DNA of 64,000 bases from Rana temporaria (taxonomy: Eukaryota; Chordata; Amphibia; Anura; Ranidae), in contig NC_053500.1 in assembly GCF_905171775.1 (NCBI RefSeq), positions 130,815,330 to 130,879,329 on the forward strand, written 5' to 3'. Positions 54,641 through 64,000 of this stretch are shown in pieces. Under the pieces are notes generated by a model, which was not told the DNA's origin, did not search any database, and saw only the letters and a program-made list of their open reading frames with translations. The number at the start of each line of letters is the position of its first letter. Position 1 is the stretch's first letter. A program made the translations under genes and the position numbers.

Positions 54641-55905
54641 GACCACCCCCTCCTCCTCAAAAACCTCCACACCTTGGTCTACGTGACTGTACTCTCCGAT
54701 GGTTCTCTACCTACTTATCCAACCACACCTTTAATGTTACTCTACTTCCTCCTCTCCTCTTCCTTTCTCTTTTGGGGTCCCCCAAGGTTCTGTTCTTGGA
54801 CCTCTCCTATTTTCAATCTACACCTCCTCCCTGGGTCAGCTGATAGCCTCCCAAGGCTTCCAATACCACCTCTACGCTGACGACACTCAAATCTATTTCT
54901 CTGCCCCTCAACTCACTCCTTCATTCTTCTGATGTATCACTAATTTACTATCAGATATATCAGTTTGGATGTCACACCACTAAATCAAACTTAATCTTTC
55001 CAAAACTGAACTTATCATTTTCCCCCCACGTGCCTCTTCCCCTGTTCTCTCTGTCAAAATTGATGGCACAACTATCAGCCCATCCCCACATGCCAAGGTC
55101 CTAGGAGTAGTCCTGGACTCTGAACTCTGCTTTAAGCCTCACGTCCAATCACTGTCCAAATCTTGCCGCCTCAACCTCTGCAACATCCCCAAAATACGCC
55201 CCTTTCTAACCAATGACACAACAAAACTCTTAATTCACTCCCTGGTCATCTGCCGCCTCGATTACTGCAACTTCCTCCTCATTGGCTTACCTCTGCATAC
55301 TCTATCCCCCCTTCAGTCCATCATGAATGCTGCTGCCAGACTCATCCACCTTACCAACTGCTCTGTCTCTGCTACTCCTCTCTGTCAATCCCTCCACTGG
55401 CTTCCGCTCACCCAACTAATTAAATTCAAAATACTAATAACTACCTACAAAGCCATCCACAACTCTGTCCACAGCTACATCACTGACCTAGTCTCTAAAT
55501 ACCAGCCTAATCATTCACTTTGTTCTTCTCAAGACCTCCTACTCTCTAGCTCTCTCATCACCTGCTCCCATGCTCGTCTCCAGGACTTTTCCAGAGCCTC
55601 TCCAAGCCTATGGAACGCCTTACCCCAAGCTGTCCGTCTATCTCCTTCTCTAATAGCTTTTAGAGGATCCCTGAAAATACTCCTCTTCAGAGAAGCCTAT
55701 CCTACCCACACCTAACAACTGTATTTTCATTTTGTCCATCTGATCATCCCCCACATCTACTACTCTTTGTTCCACTTGACCCTCCGCTCTAGACTGTAAG
55801 CTCTAACGAGCAGGGCCCTCTGATCCCTCCTGTATTGAATTGTATTGTGACTGTACTGCCTTCCCTGATGTTGTAAAGTGCTGCGCAAACTGTTGGCGTT
55901 TTGTA
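54641..55905 (+). pseudogene. L2-like LINE reverse transcriptase, 5'-truncated and broken
   Basis: 3' part of a non-LTR retrotransposon ORF2, which reverse-transcribes its own RNA at a nicked target. WFSTYLSNHTF is readable near 54700, then a one-base frameshift near 54772. GVPQGSVLGPLLF follows at 54774 and YADDTQIYF at 54873, the RT active-site box. In-frame stops at 54930 and about 54981 kill it, then an open stretch continues to about 55716 (SLHWLPL, FREAYPT). The 3' UTR has ACTGTAAGCTCTAACGAGCA and AAGTGCTGCGCAAACTGTTG, typical of L2-type tails. No endonuclease domain remains. Confidence 0.85.
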
Positions 55906-56021
55906 AGTGGAAAATGAGGGCTTGTGAGGAGCTGGGCTGCCTGGGAGTGGGGGGGCGAGCACCCTGCCGGTGGGTGGGGATGATCGGGTGCCGTTCTCCT
56001 GGTGAAAGAGAGCATGGGGTT

Positions 56022-56290
56022 AGAGGAGAACCGCATCACTGAGCGGTATAGCATGCTGTAACAGCTAACATTGAAACTGTCTCTGCTCACTCTCACACAG
56101 CCCCGCCTCCTCCTAACCCCACGCATGTGATAGACAGGACACGGGTCCAATGCTGGGATGCATTCTGTCTATCAAAGGCGCAGAGTCAGGAGGAGGCGGG
56201 GCTGTGTGTGACTGAAGCAGAGTGGAGACAATTGTAATGTAAGCTGTAACAGCGTGCTATACCGCTCTGCGATCCCGTGGCTCTCCTCTT
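56022..56290. repeat. Inverted repeat with roughly 100-bp imperfect arms
   Basis: GGCGGGGCTGTGTGTGACTG (right) mirrors CTCACACAGCCCCGCC (left), and AGCGGTATAGCATGCTGTAA mirrors TAACAGCGTGCTATACCGCT. The loop around 56130-56160 holds GATAGACAGGACACGGGTCC. It leads directly into a 22-bp array, so the two may belong to one element. Confidence 0.75.
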
Positions 56291-56329
56291 CCTCCAGTCA
56301 TGATCTGGCCTGCCCTCTCACTTTCTCCA

Positions 56330-56890
56330 CCCCAGGGCTGCAATGGGGGCACAGTGAGGCTGCAATTTGGGGGACAGTGAGGCTGCAATGGGGGCACAGT
56401 GAGGCTGTAATGGGGGCACAGTGAGTCTGTAATGGGGGCACAGTGAGGCTGCAATTTGGGGCACAGTGAGGCTGCAATTTGGGGGAAAGTGAGGCTGCAA
56501 TGGGGGCACTGTGAGGCTGCAATGGGGGTACAGTGAGGCTGCAATGTAGGGCACAGTGAGGTTGCAATGGGGGCACAGTGAGGTTGAAATGTGGGGCACA
56601 GTAAGGCTGCAATGTGGGGCAAGGTGAGGCTGCAATAGGGGCACAGTGAGGCCGCAATGGTGGGCATGGTTATTCTGCAATGGTGGGCCACGGTGAGGCT
56701 GCAATGGTGGGCACAGTGAGGCTAAAATGGTGGGCATGGTGAGGCTGCAATGTGCGGTGAGGCTTTAATGGTAGGCACGTGAAGTTGTAATGATGGGCAC
56801 AGGTCACGCTGCAATGATTGGCACAGGTCACGCTGCATTGATGGGCACAGGTGAGCCTGAATTGATGGGCACTGGTGAGGATGTGCTGAG
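56330..56890 (+). repeat. 22-bp minisatellite, about 25 units
   Basis: Unit GAGGCTGCAATGGGGGCACA+GT with many one-base variants; units near the right edge diverge to ATGATGGGCACAGGTCACGC types. Minus-strand frames of 119-144 codons are array translations. Confidence 0.95.
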
Positions 56891-57401
56891 GGGAACTGAT
56901 AAAGTTGTTGTTAATATTTTGAATATAACTGGATTTGGTAGTTGCTTAGGCTGTCAGACAGTAGCCTTTAGTGTTATTTTAAAGGTGCAAGAGCTGCAAA
57001 GAAATAAAGCAGCACTACTTAATTAGAACTCCTAAGAGATATGTCAAGCAAATTACAGGAGACCTTTAATGCTACATATTAATTATAGCACTGATTTAAT
57101 AGAAGCAAAAAAACAATAGGTTTTCACCCAGGCGATGTGTGTTCCTGTCATGTATCCACAGCAGTATAATTATGTGCTGCTCTGGATTGCTGCATATGAA
57201 TGTGACTTGGACTTTTAAAGTGTATTTTTAGCCTGTTTCAATATACTTAAATCGATGCATTTTTGCACAAAGGAATTAGAGAACATAAATAAAAGCCATG
57301 AGGCTTAGTGCAGATTGTAAAGGGAATCTATCATGACTGAAATGTGAAATATCCATTGCTGAAATTTTTCATGCTCTGGATCCTCACACCCCTGTCTAAT
57401 A
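56891..57401. other. Single-copy-looking stretch
   Basis: No gene. 57000-57300 includes GCTACATATTAATTATAGCA and GTATAATTATGTGCTGC, AT-rich homeodomain-like words in otherwise balanced DNA. Confidence 0.35.
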
Positions 57402-57775
57402 CAGTAAAACCTTGGATTGGGAGTAATGCAGTTTACGAGCATTTCGCAATACGAGCTATTTAAAAAAAAAAAAATCTGACTCAGTTTGCGAGCGTTGTCT
57501 CGCAAGATGAGTGGGATTCATGCCTTTGGGGTGTGCAGTACCGCATTTGGCCAGAGGTGGGGGTGCTTGCAATGCTAGGATACACTTGGAGCTGCTCAGA
57601 GACAATCTGAGAGACAATTGGAGGCACTCTGAGACACTTGGAAACACTTTGTTCCTGAGTGTCTATGAGGGTCTCTGAGTGGTCTCCGAGCATCTCTGAG
57701 TGATTCCAAGCGTCACCGGCGCCCCCCACCTCTGGCCACATGCCGTACTGCATAGACAAGCAGTGGCTGTAGAAC
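57402..57775. mobile_element. Tigger/pogo-like terminal fragment
   Basis: After TA (57400-57401), CAGTAAAACCTTGGATTGGG then AGTTTACGAGCATTTCGCAA and GTTTGCGAGCGTTGTCTCGC match the end I recognise for vertebrate Tigger-type mariner elements. Inside are repeated CTGAGTG words. The opposite end was not found, and no transposase. Confidence 0.55.
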
Positions 57776-57924
57776 GAATGATCTAAGATATCTGAATTGG
57801 ATGCATCCAATTCGCATAAGTGTGAACGCAGCCTTAAGGCACAACTCCAGCCAAAACTTTTACTTTGTAGTTTAAAGGATTAAAACCTTTCAAATGTTTT
57901 TATATAGTCTCTTTAGTCTCAGAG

Positions 57925-58410
57925 AGAGGTGTGGTCAGACAGACTGGGGGTCCAGGCAGGCTGCAGAGAGAGGCGTGGTCAGACAGACTGGGGGTTGAGG
58001 CAGGCTGCAGGTAGAGGCGTGGTCAGACAGACTGGGGGTTGAGGCAGGCTGCAGGTAGAGGCGTGGTCAGACAGACTGGGGGTCGAGGCAGGCTGCAGGT
58101 AGCGGCGTGGTCAGACAGACTGGGGGTTGAGGCAGGCTGCAGGTAGAGGCGTGGTCAGACAGACTGGGGGTTGAGGCAGGCTGCAGGTAGAGGCGTGGTC
58201 AGACAGACTGGGGGTTGAAGCAGGCTGCAAACAAAAGTATGGTCAGACAGGCTAGGGGTCTAGGAATGCTGCAGAGAGAATTGTGGATCAGACAGGCTAG
58301 GCAGGCTGCAGAAAGAAGTGTGGCCAGACAGGCTGGGGGTCAAAGCAAGCTGCAGACAAAAGAATGGTCAGACAGGCTAGGGGTCGAGGCAGGCTGCAGA
58401 GAGAGACGTA
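57925..58410 (+). repeat. 44-bp minisatellite, about 11 units
   Basis: Unit GAGGCGTGGTCAGACAGACT then GGGGGTTGAGGCAGGCTGCA. The first seven units are nearly identical; the last four are diverged and partly shortened. Confidence 0.95.
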
Positions 58411-58848
58411 ATCCAAAGTACTGTCAAAGGTCATAATTCAGGAAACAGAAAAGGGATACCTTCATAGGCCAGGTTGTCCTGCTGCTATTAAACAGGGTTG
58501 ACAATGTTGCGATTGCAGTGAGGCTGGCAATGGGGGTTCCACCAATGCTCATAGAATTGTTCCTCTGATCTCTGCTCCAGACGCTGGAGATACAGCATAT
58601 ACTCCTAAAAAACACAGAACAGGCATGTTTTATCTAAACCGTGCTTTAAAGCTTTTGTTTGTATTGCTCTACATCAAGTCAGATAGGTAAGGCATGGGTC
58701 AAACGTTAGTAAGGTGACATGGTGAGCTTTTTTACTGTGCTACATCAGGAACATAGATCTTCATGACATCGCAGTTACAGTCCAAGTCCTGCAAATAATG
58801 TGACTGCCAGCAAGAGCTTAAAGGGTCAATCTACCCAAAAGTGATTTT
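58411..58848. other. Spacer, no feature recognised
   Basis: No gene or repeat relationship identified. Confidence 0.35.
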
Positions 58849-59567
58849 GGGCCAGATTCACGTAGGAGAGCGTATCTTTATTTGGGCGTAGCGTATCCTA
58901 TCTATCTTACGCCGCCGCAACTTAGACAGGCAAGTGCAGTATTCACAAAGCACTTGCTCCGTAAGTTGCGGCGTCGTAGCGTAAATCGGCCGGCGTAAGC
59001 CCGCCTAATTCAAATGAGAAAAAGGTGGGCGTGTTTTTTTAAAATGAGCCGTGACCCCATGCAAATGAAGCACCGATCGTACGGCGCATGCGCGCCAATG
59101 CTCAGTATCATGTTGAATTTACTCCATTAGATACGCCAGGCCCAATGCCTGTGACGTGAACGTAACCTACGCACAACCCCATTCATGTACGACTTACGTA
59201 AACAACGTAAAAAGATACGCTTGCTGACGTCCATACTTTGCATTGGCTGCGCCTCATATAGCAGGGGTAACTTTACGCCGGACGTAAGCCTAACGTAAAG
59301 GGCGTAGCGGGCGCAAGTACGTTCGTGAATCGGCGTATCTAGCTCTTTTACATATTCAAGGCGTAAATCTATGGAATCGCCCCTAGCGGCCAGCGTAAAT
59401 ATGCACCCTAGAAACGACGGCGTACTAAGACTTACGTCGGTCGGCTGAAGCCATATTTCAGGCGTGTCTTGTTCCCAGAATACCGCGCAGAGATACGACG
59501 GCGCAACTTTTAAATTACGCGGCGTATCAATAGATACGCCAGCGTAACTCGATCGTGAATCTGGCGC
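58849..59567. mobile_element. CpG-rich MITE, full length
   Basis: GGGCCAGATTCACGTAGGAG to GATCGTGAATCTGGCGC, 719 bp. It follows 29356-30073 closely: CCTCATATAGCAGGGGTAAC, GCGTAAATATGCA and CGTATCTAGCTC. Strongly CpG-rich, no coding potential. Duplication not clear. Confidence 0.85.
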
Positions 59568-59599
59568 ATATTTTTTTTTTTATTATTATTAAACAATTC

Positions 59600-60083
59600 T
59601 TTAAAGGGGACTTCCACCTTTTTTTTAAGTTTATTAAAAGTCAGCAGCTACAAAAAGTGTAGCTGCTGGCTTTTAATAAACAGACACTTACCTGCTCCAC
59701 GGCTCCAGCGACGCGCCGGCCGGGGCTCCGCTCCTCGCTCCCCCTCGCCGGCGTCTTCATTCTTAGTGTGGGCACCCGGCAGTGACAGCTTTCGGCTTCA
59801 CGGCCGGGCACCCACTGTGCATGCGCGAGCGGCACTGCGCATGCGCGAGCGGCGCGGCGCTGTCCGATTGGACAGGCGCTCGCCTACAAGGAGGGGCTGT
59901 GAAAAGGCGATTAAGCTAATCACCTTTCCAGCCCCTTGGCGGCAGGAGGAAGTGGGACAGGAAGTCCCCTTCTCCTGAAGCCCCCACTCCCCCCCCAAAA
60001 AAATTACATGCCAAATGTGGCATGTAAGGGGGCGAGGAGTGGGTTAAGCGGAAGTTCCATTTTTAGGTGGAACTCTGCTTTAA
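59600..60083. mobile_element. GGAGTTCCACC-group element, full copy
   Basis: TTTAAAGGGGACTTCCACC to GGTGGAACTCTGCTTTAA. It shares with 30279-30746 the TCAGCAGCTAC hairpin, GTGGGCACCCGGCAGTGACA, ATTGGACAGGCGCTCGCCTA and CATGCCAAATGTGGCATG. The two copies differ mainly by a short tandem GCGCATGCGCGAGCGGC duplication here near 59820-59850. Confidence 0.85.
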
Positions 60084-60899
60084 TCATTAAAAAATCACTA
60101 GTAGTAGTAGAATCACTATTTGTTATAGAATAAAACATATTTAATAAAAAAAAAAAAAAGAATTTCCCCTTAAAAGCTCCCCTTTTAAAGGATGCCAGTG
60201 CCTCGTATGAATCATCCTTGTTGCTGTTAAGCAACAAAACTCCTACAACTTCCTCAGGAAAGCTTGCCATTCGCAGCCTGACTCATAGATTTAAAATCTC
60301 ACATCTTCTAATTACCATTTGAAATCCTACTCATCAACTAGCGCAGATCTAATTTCTCACGGACGTTGCCATTTCAACCTCGTATCGCTTACGCATCTTG
60401 TGATGACAAATGAAAGTAGACCAACGCACATTGCAGGGAATGCAGTCACGGCTCCGGGTAACAAGTATTACGCAGATCCAAACGTCAAATTGTATTAGGC
60501 TGTACTCAATACCGATCTCACATACATCGTCTCATTGATGAAACGAACATAATGCGATGACGGCCTTCCATGCTGTTACCGCAAAGTGACGCGCCGTTGA
60601 CAAGGCCCTTGCAATGTGCGTCTTTTAAGTGCATTAAATGAAATGTCAGCCCATGCATCATGAACTAACACTCTCTCTTCTTGGATATCAATAAAAAAGT
60701 TTTGTTACACAAGTCATTTTAGCGCTTCTAGCTTCTGGTTGGTAGTTTAGAAACATTCCAAACAGTGTGACCGACCTGTAAAGCTTTCATTGTTTAGACA
60801 TCCAATGGCATGAAATTTGCAGTGGGGGTTCCACCATCTTGATTGTGATGTCAGCAGCCCCAGCAGATTCGGAGCTGTCACTCAAATTGGTCTCTATAG
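60084..60899. other. Single-copy-looking stretch, candidate conserved DNA
   Basis: No gene or repeat family seen. 60230-60780 has balanced composition, scattered CpG and words such as CATCTTCTAATTACCATTTG and GCGATGACGGCC-like text. Candidate non-coding conserved element by appearance only. Confidence 0.35.
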
Positions 60900-60960
60900 C
60901 CAGGGATCACTAAATGGTGGACCGTGGTTCGGACCTGGACTGGACCACGGCTGGCACTGC

Positions 60961-61193
60961 TGGGTGTCCTCTCCTGCATCTTCTGCCCCGACGCTACTGT
61001 CATCCTCACAGCAGGGCAGAGGGCGGGAGGTGCAGCAGATATGGACAGAGAGCGGGAATCTTTTCAAGTTAACAAGCGATAATCACCAATAGGTTGCACA
61101 GCTTCTGCTCTCTGTCCAGATCTGCAGCACCTCCTGCCCTGCTGTGAGGATGACAGTGGCGTCTGGGCGGCAGACCCAGGAGAGGACATCCAG
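60961..61193. repeat. Inverted repeat (about 85-bp arms) in a hAT-like context
   Basis: GTGTCCTCTCCTGCATCTTC..CTGTCATCCTCACAGCAGGG (left) mirrors CCCTGCTGTGAGGATGACAG..CCCAGGAGAGGACATCC (right). Upstream, CAGGGATCACTAAATGGTGG at about 60901 followed by ACCGTGGTTCGG looks like a hAT-type end, so the inverted repeat and following array may sit inside one hAT-derived element. Confidence 0.75.
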
Positions 61194-61239
61194 GATGATA
61201 AGTGCCTCTGCCCTGCTATAGGAGGCTTCCATTGAAAGA

Positions 61240-61745
61240 GGCACTCTGATGTGAAGGGGCTCTACAATGTAAAAGGGGACTGCAGTCTAAAGGGGCATTG
61301 TAATGTAAAGAGGTATTGTGATGTAAAGGGAGACTGCAACCTAAAGGGACACTGTGATATGAAGGGTACTGTGATGTGAAGGAGGACTGTAAAGTAATGG
61401 AGTACTGTGGTGTAAAGGGGCACTGTGATGGAAAAGGGGTTCTGTGATAGAAGGTGGCACTGTAATGGAAAGGGGCACAGTGAAGTGAAAGGACACTGCA
61501 ATGTAAAGGGGGACTGCGATGTAAAGGGGCACTGTGATGTGAAGGGGCACTGTAATGTAAAGCACTGTGATGTGAAGGGGCACTGTGATGGATAGGGGGA
61601 CTGCAATGGGAAGGGGGACTATGATATGAAGGGCACTGTGATGTAAAGGGGCTCTATGATGTGAAGGGGCACTGTAAGGTAAAGGAGCATTTGGATATGA
61701 AGGGGCACTGCAATGGAAAGGGGCACTCTGATCTAAAGGGCACTG
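61240..61745 (+). repeat. 18-bp-class minisatellite, about 28 units
   Basis: Degenerate units of GGGGCACTGTGATGTGAA with variants GGGACTGCAATGTAAA. Spacing varies from 17 to 22. Minus-strand frames rich in Pro, Phe, Thr and Ser are array translations. Confidence 0.9.
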
Positions 61746-62051
61746 CATTTTGTTTTCTTTATACATGTCATTTTTGCTTCAGCAGGTTCTATACACAGTA
61801 CAGATGTGCCACTTTACAGGCAGACTAAGGGGACCCCCAGGCATTATATTTACTATTCACTATAAGCATCATTAAAATCACTTCTCCTTTAAAAATTATC
61901 TTTTTTTTTTGCATTGATACAGTACCCAGACCCCCATACACGTTTTATGGGCAACTACTTGCATATAAGCCTTCAATGGGCACTTTTGATTTTTCATAGA
62001 GTTTGGGCTCGGGTCCGAACGTTTTCTCTGTTCGGATGTTCTGGTGCGCGC

Positions 62052-62066
62052 GGGGGGGGGGGGGGG
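62052..62066 (+). repeat. 15-G homopolymer after GCGCGC
   Basis: GGTGCGCGC is followed by about fifteen G residues. A plausible G-quadruplex former and a likely assembly or sequencing weak point. Confidence 0.9.
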
Positions 62067-62095
62067 TATGTGTTCGGCCCAATTCTAGTGACTAC

Positions 62096-62587
62096 GGGGC
62101 ATATTCTTAAAGATCTGAGGCGGCGGAACGTATGTCCTTTACGTTACGCCGCCGCAAGTTTAAGTGGCAAGTGCCTGATTCCCAAACCACTTACCTGTAA
62201 ACTTGCGGCGGCGTCGCGTAAAGTCCACCCGCGCAAGCCCTCCTAATTCAAATGATCCTGGTAGGGGGCGTGGATCATTTAAATTAGGCGCGCTCCCGCG
62301 CCGATCGTAATGCGCATGCTCCGTCTGGTAAATTACCCGACGTGCATTGCGCTAAATGACGTCTCACGGACGTCATTTGTTTTGACTGTAACGTAAATGG
62401 CGTCCAGCGCCATTCACTGACGACTTACGCAAACGACGTTAAATTTTTAAATTTCGACGCGGGATCGATGGCCATACTTAACATTGAGTACGCCACCTAG
62501 GGGGCATCTTTATCTTTACGCCGCGTATCGCTTACGGAAACAACGTTAAAACACTACGGCGGGCAAGCGTACGTTAGAGAATCGGTG
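62096..62587. mobile_element. CpG-rich MITE, truncated right
   Basis: Starts near GGGCATATTCTTAAAGATCT and follows the family through GCGGCGGAACGTATG, GACGTCATTTGTTTTGACTG, AACGTAAATGGCGTCCAGCG and CCACCTAGGGGGCATC. It stops at TAGAGAATCGGTG. It shares a subtype (GCGCTAAATGACGTC) with 20297-20749. Confidence 0.75.
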
Positions 62588-62689
62588 TTCAAATCACACA
62601 TGTGAGGTATCATCACGTTCATCAGTGAGAACAATAATTCTAGCAAAATACCTTCTCTGTAACTCTAAACTTTAAACAATGTTAAAGTG

Positions 62690-62988
62690 TTAAAGGTATT
62701 GTAGTTTGTCGCCATTCCACGAGCGTGCGCAATTTCAAAGCATGACATATTAGTTGTTGATTTACTCGGGGTAACATCATCGTTCACATTGTACAAAAAA
62801 ATTGGGCTAACTTTACTGTTTAGTTTTATTTAATTTATGAAAGTGTATTTTTTCCCCACAAAAAAAATTGCTTTTAAAAGACCACTGTGCAACTACTGTG
62901 TGACATAAAATATTGCGACAATCGCCATTTTATTCTGTAGGGTATTTTTTTTAATAATATATATATTTATAAAAAAAAAGACCCTAGA

Positions 62989-63029
<41 letters not shown>

Positions 63030-63122
63030 GTTTGGGGGTCCTAAGTAATTTTCTAGCAAAAAATATGGATTTTAACTTGTAAGCAACAAATGTCAGAAAT
63101 AAGCTTAGGCATGAAAGAGTTT
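62690..63122 (-). mobile_element. TTAA-group element fragment with AT microsatellite
   Basis: GTCGCCATTCCACGAGCGTG then CGCAATTTCAAAGCATGACA is the inverse of the block at about 43365-43412 in the TTAA element 43022-43868. The right part (ACCCTAGAGAAT, then ATAATGTTTGGGGGTCC) is the inverse of 9620-9660. (AT)n occupies about 62990-63027. It ends near GGCATGAAAGAGTTTAA at 63122. Confidence 0.6.
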
Positions 63123-63190
63123 AAATGAGGTTTCAGAAAACGAGCGGTCTAAAAAAATTCAATGGGAGCGCACAAAAATGCAGATACAAT

Positions 63191-63930
63191 GGCCCGGATT
63201 CACAAAGCACTTACGCCGACGTATAACAAGATACGCCGACGTAAGTGCACACGTGCGTCGTCGTATCTGTGCGCCGAACCCACAAACTAAGATGCGCCTA
63301 AAAACAGGCTTCATCCCGCCGACGTAACTTGCCTACGCCGACGTAGGGTGGGCGCACATTTAGGCTGGACGCATGGTGGCGCTCCCATTGATTAGCCATT
63401 CAAATATGCAAATGAGTGAAATACGGCGATTCACGAACATACGTGCGCCCGACGCAGTGCGCGTAAGTTGTACGTCCGGCGTAAAGTTATTCCCCATAAA
63501 GGAGGTGTAACCCAGCAGCAGACATGCAAAGGTCTGCACCAGGGAACACAAGCCGGTATATTTTACGTTGGACGTGTCTGGCTGGGCGTAGGTTACGTTC
63601 ACGCCGTACGCAGTGATCCGGCGTAGTTTAGGCAGTTGTTCCGACGTGGTTGTGAGCATGCGCAGGGGGATGCGTCCACGTCTCGGCGCATGCGCAGTTC
63701 GTGATACGTATCTGTCTGGCGCTCGGCCCATCATTTGCATGGGGTCACGCCTCATTTGCATGGCTCACGCCCACTCCCACCTACACCGGCGTACGCCTTC
63801 GAAACCCAGCGCAGTTTTGGGAGCACTGGCTTGGTGAATTCCATGCTTGCCTCTCTGCGCTGCGTTGGCGTAGCGTACATTGTTTGCGTTACGGCGGCGT
63901 AATGTGCGCCACTGTCTGTGAATCTGGACC
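63191..63930. mobile_element. CpG-rich MITE (GGCCCGGATTCAC subtype) with AAT duplication
   Basis: Starts GGCCCGGATTCACAAAGC and ends TCTGTGAATCTGGACC. AAT is duplicated at 63188-63190 and 63931-63933. 740 bp and the cleanest copy of this subtype; it gives the uninterrupted version of the site where a MITE sits in 52154-53232. Contains CATTTGCATGGGGTCACGCC twice in abbreviated form. Minus-strand 133-codon frame is not credible as a gene. Confidence 0.9.
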
Positions 63931-64000
63931 AATCACACTGCACCCAAACCGCAGTGCACCTGTGTGAACCCGGACTTACAAACAGCTAAAGCACAACATC

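Noticed and set aside
63360..63761. 133-codon minus-strand frame
   Set aside because: It lies wholly within a CpG-rich MITE whose other copies do not keep the frame.

Overview
This window looks like vertebrate intergenic DNA, most probably from a large-genomed anuran amphibian. A ranid frog is my best guess, because several repeat families here resemble ones I associate with ranid assemblies; that is recall, not a search. I found no host protein-coding exon, tRNA, rRNA, CRISPR array or bacterial-style gene. All long open frames are either frames through tandem repeats or pieces of dead transposon genes. The content is overwhelmingly transposon-derived: small DNA elements with terminal inverted repeats (TIRs) dominate, with a few retrotransposon pieces and about ten minisatellite arrays.

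Main families, named by their ends. (1) CpG-rich elements bounded by GGGCCAGATTC / GAATCTGGCCC, full of TACGCCG-type CpGs, with 3-bp target duplications in some copies (1-139, 4520-5540, 20297-20749, 29356-30073, 41653-42371, 46294-48313, 52154-53232, 54556-54638, 58849-59567, 62096-62587, 63191-63930). (2) piggyBac-like TTAA elements starting TTAACCACTT (1146-2144, 7757-8749, 9542-9740, 16123-16929, 19835-20987, 25016-25617, 43022-43868, 46759-48070). (3) Small Harbinger-like MITEs whose ends resemble GGCC..GTACACACGAC, with TTA or TAA target duplications. (4) hAT-like elements with 8-bp duplications (2445-2709, 13783-14324, 26971-27851, 39488-39866). (5) Elements bounded by TTAAAGCGGAGTTCCACC. 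(6) Tc1-like transposons with dead transposase genes (24012-24880 minus, 37435-38915 plus, 43998-51695 plus but split). (7) Two 5'-truncated LINE pieces: a Tx1/L1-like tail (45028-45652) and an L2-like tail (54641-55905).

Layout. 1-9.5 kb: TTAA, CpG and inverted-repeat elements with nested insertions. 9.5-26 kb: mixed elements, long inverted repeats and single-copy-looking stretches. 27-36.7 kb: minisatellite-rich tract (20-, 32-, 25- and about 28-bp units). 37-43.9 kb: Tc1, hAT and CpG elements. 44-51.7 kb: one Tc1 element interrupted by a LINE and by about 5.5 kb of material that itself contains four further levels of nested repeats. 51.8-53.4 kb: a three-level nested MITE. 53.4-64 kb: LINE fragment, more arrays and four CpG elements.

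Nothing here works together as a pathway. The biology is transposon turnover: non-autonomous DNA elements landing in each other, DNA elements acting as nurseries for minisatellites, and islands of unique sequence that may include regulatory elements. The most notable points are the five-deep nest at 44-51.7 kb, a minisatellite about six times longer in one of two related TTAA elements, a TTAA element flanked by an anomalous 25-bp duplication that starts and ends in TTAA, and higher-order repeats inside the 25-bp and 31-bp arrays.
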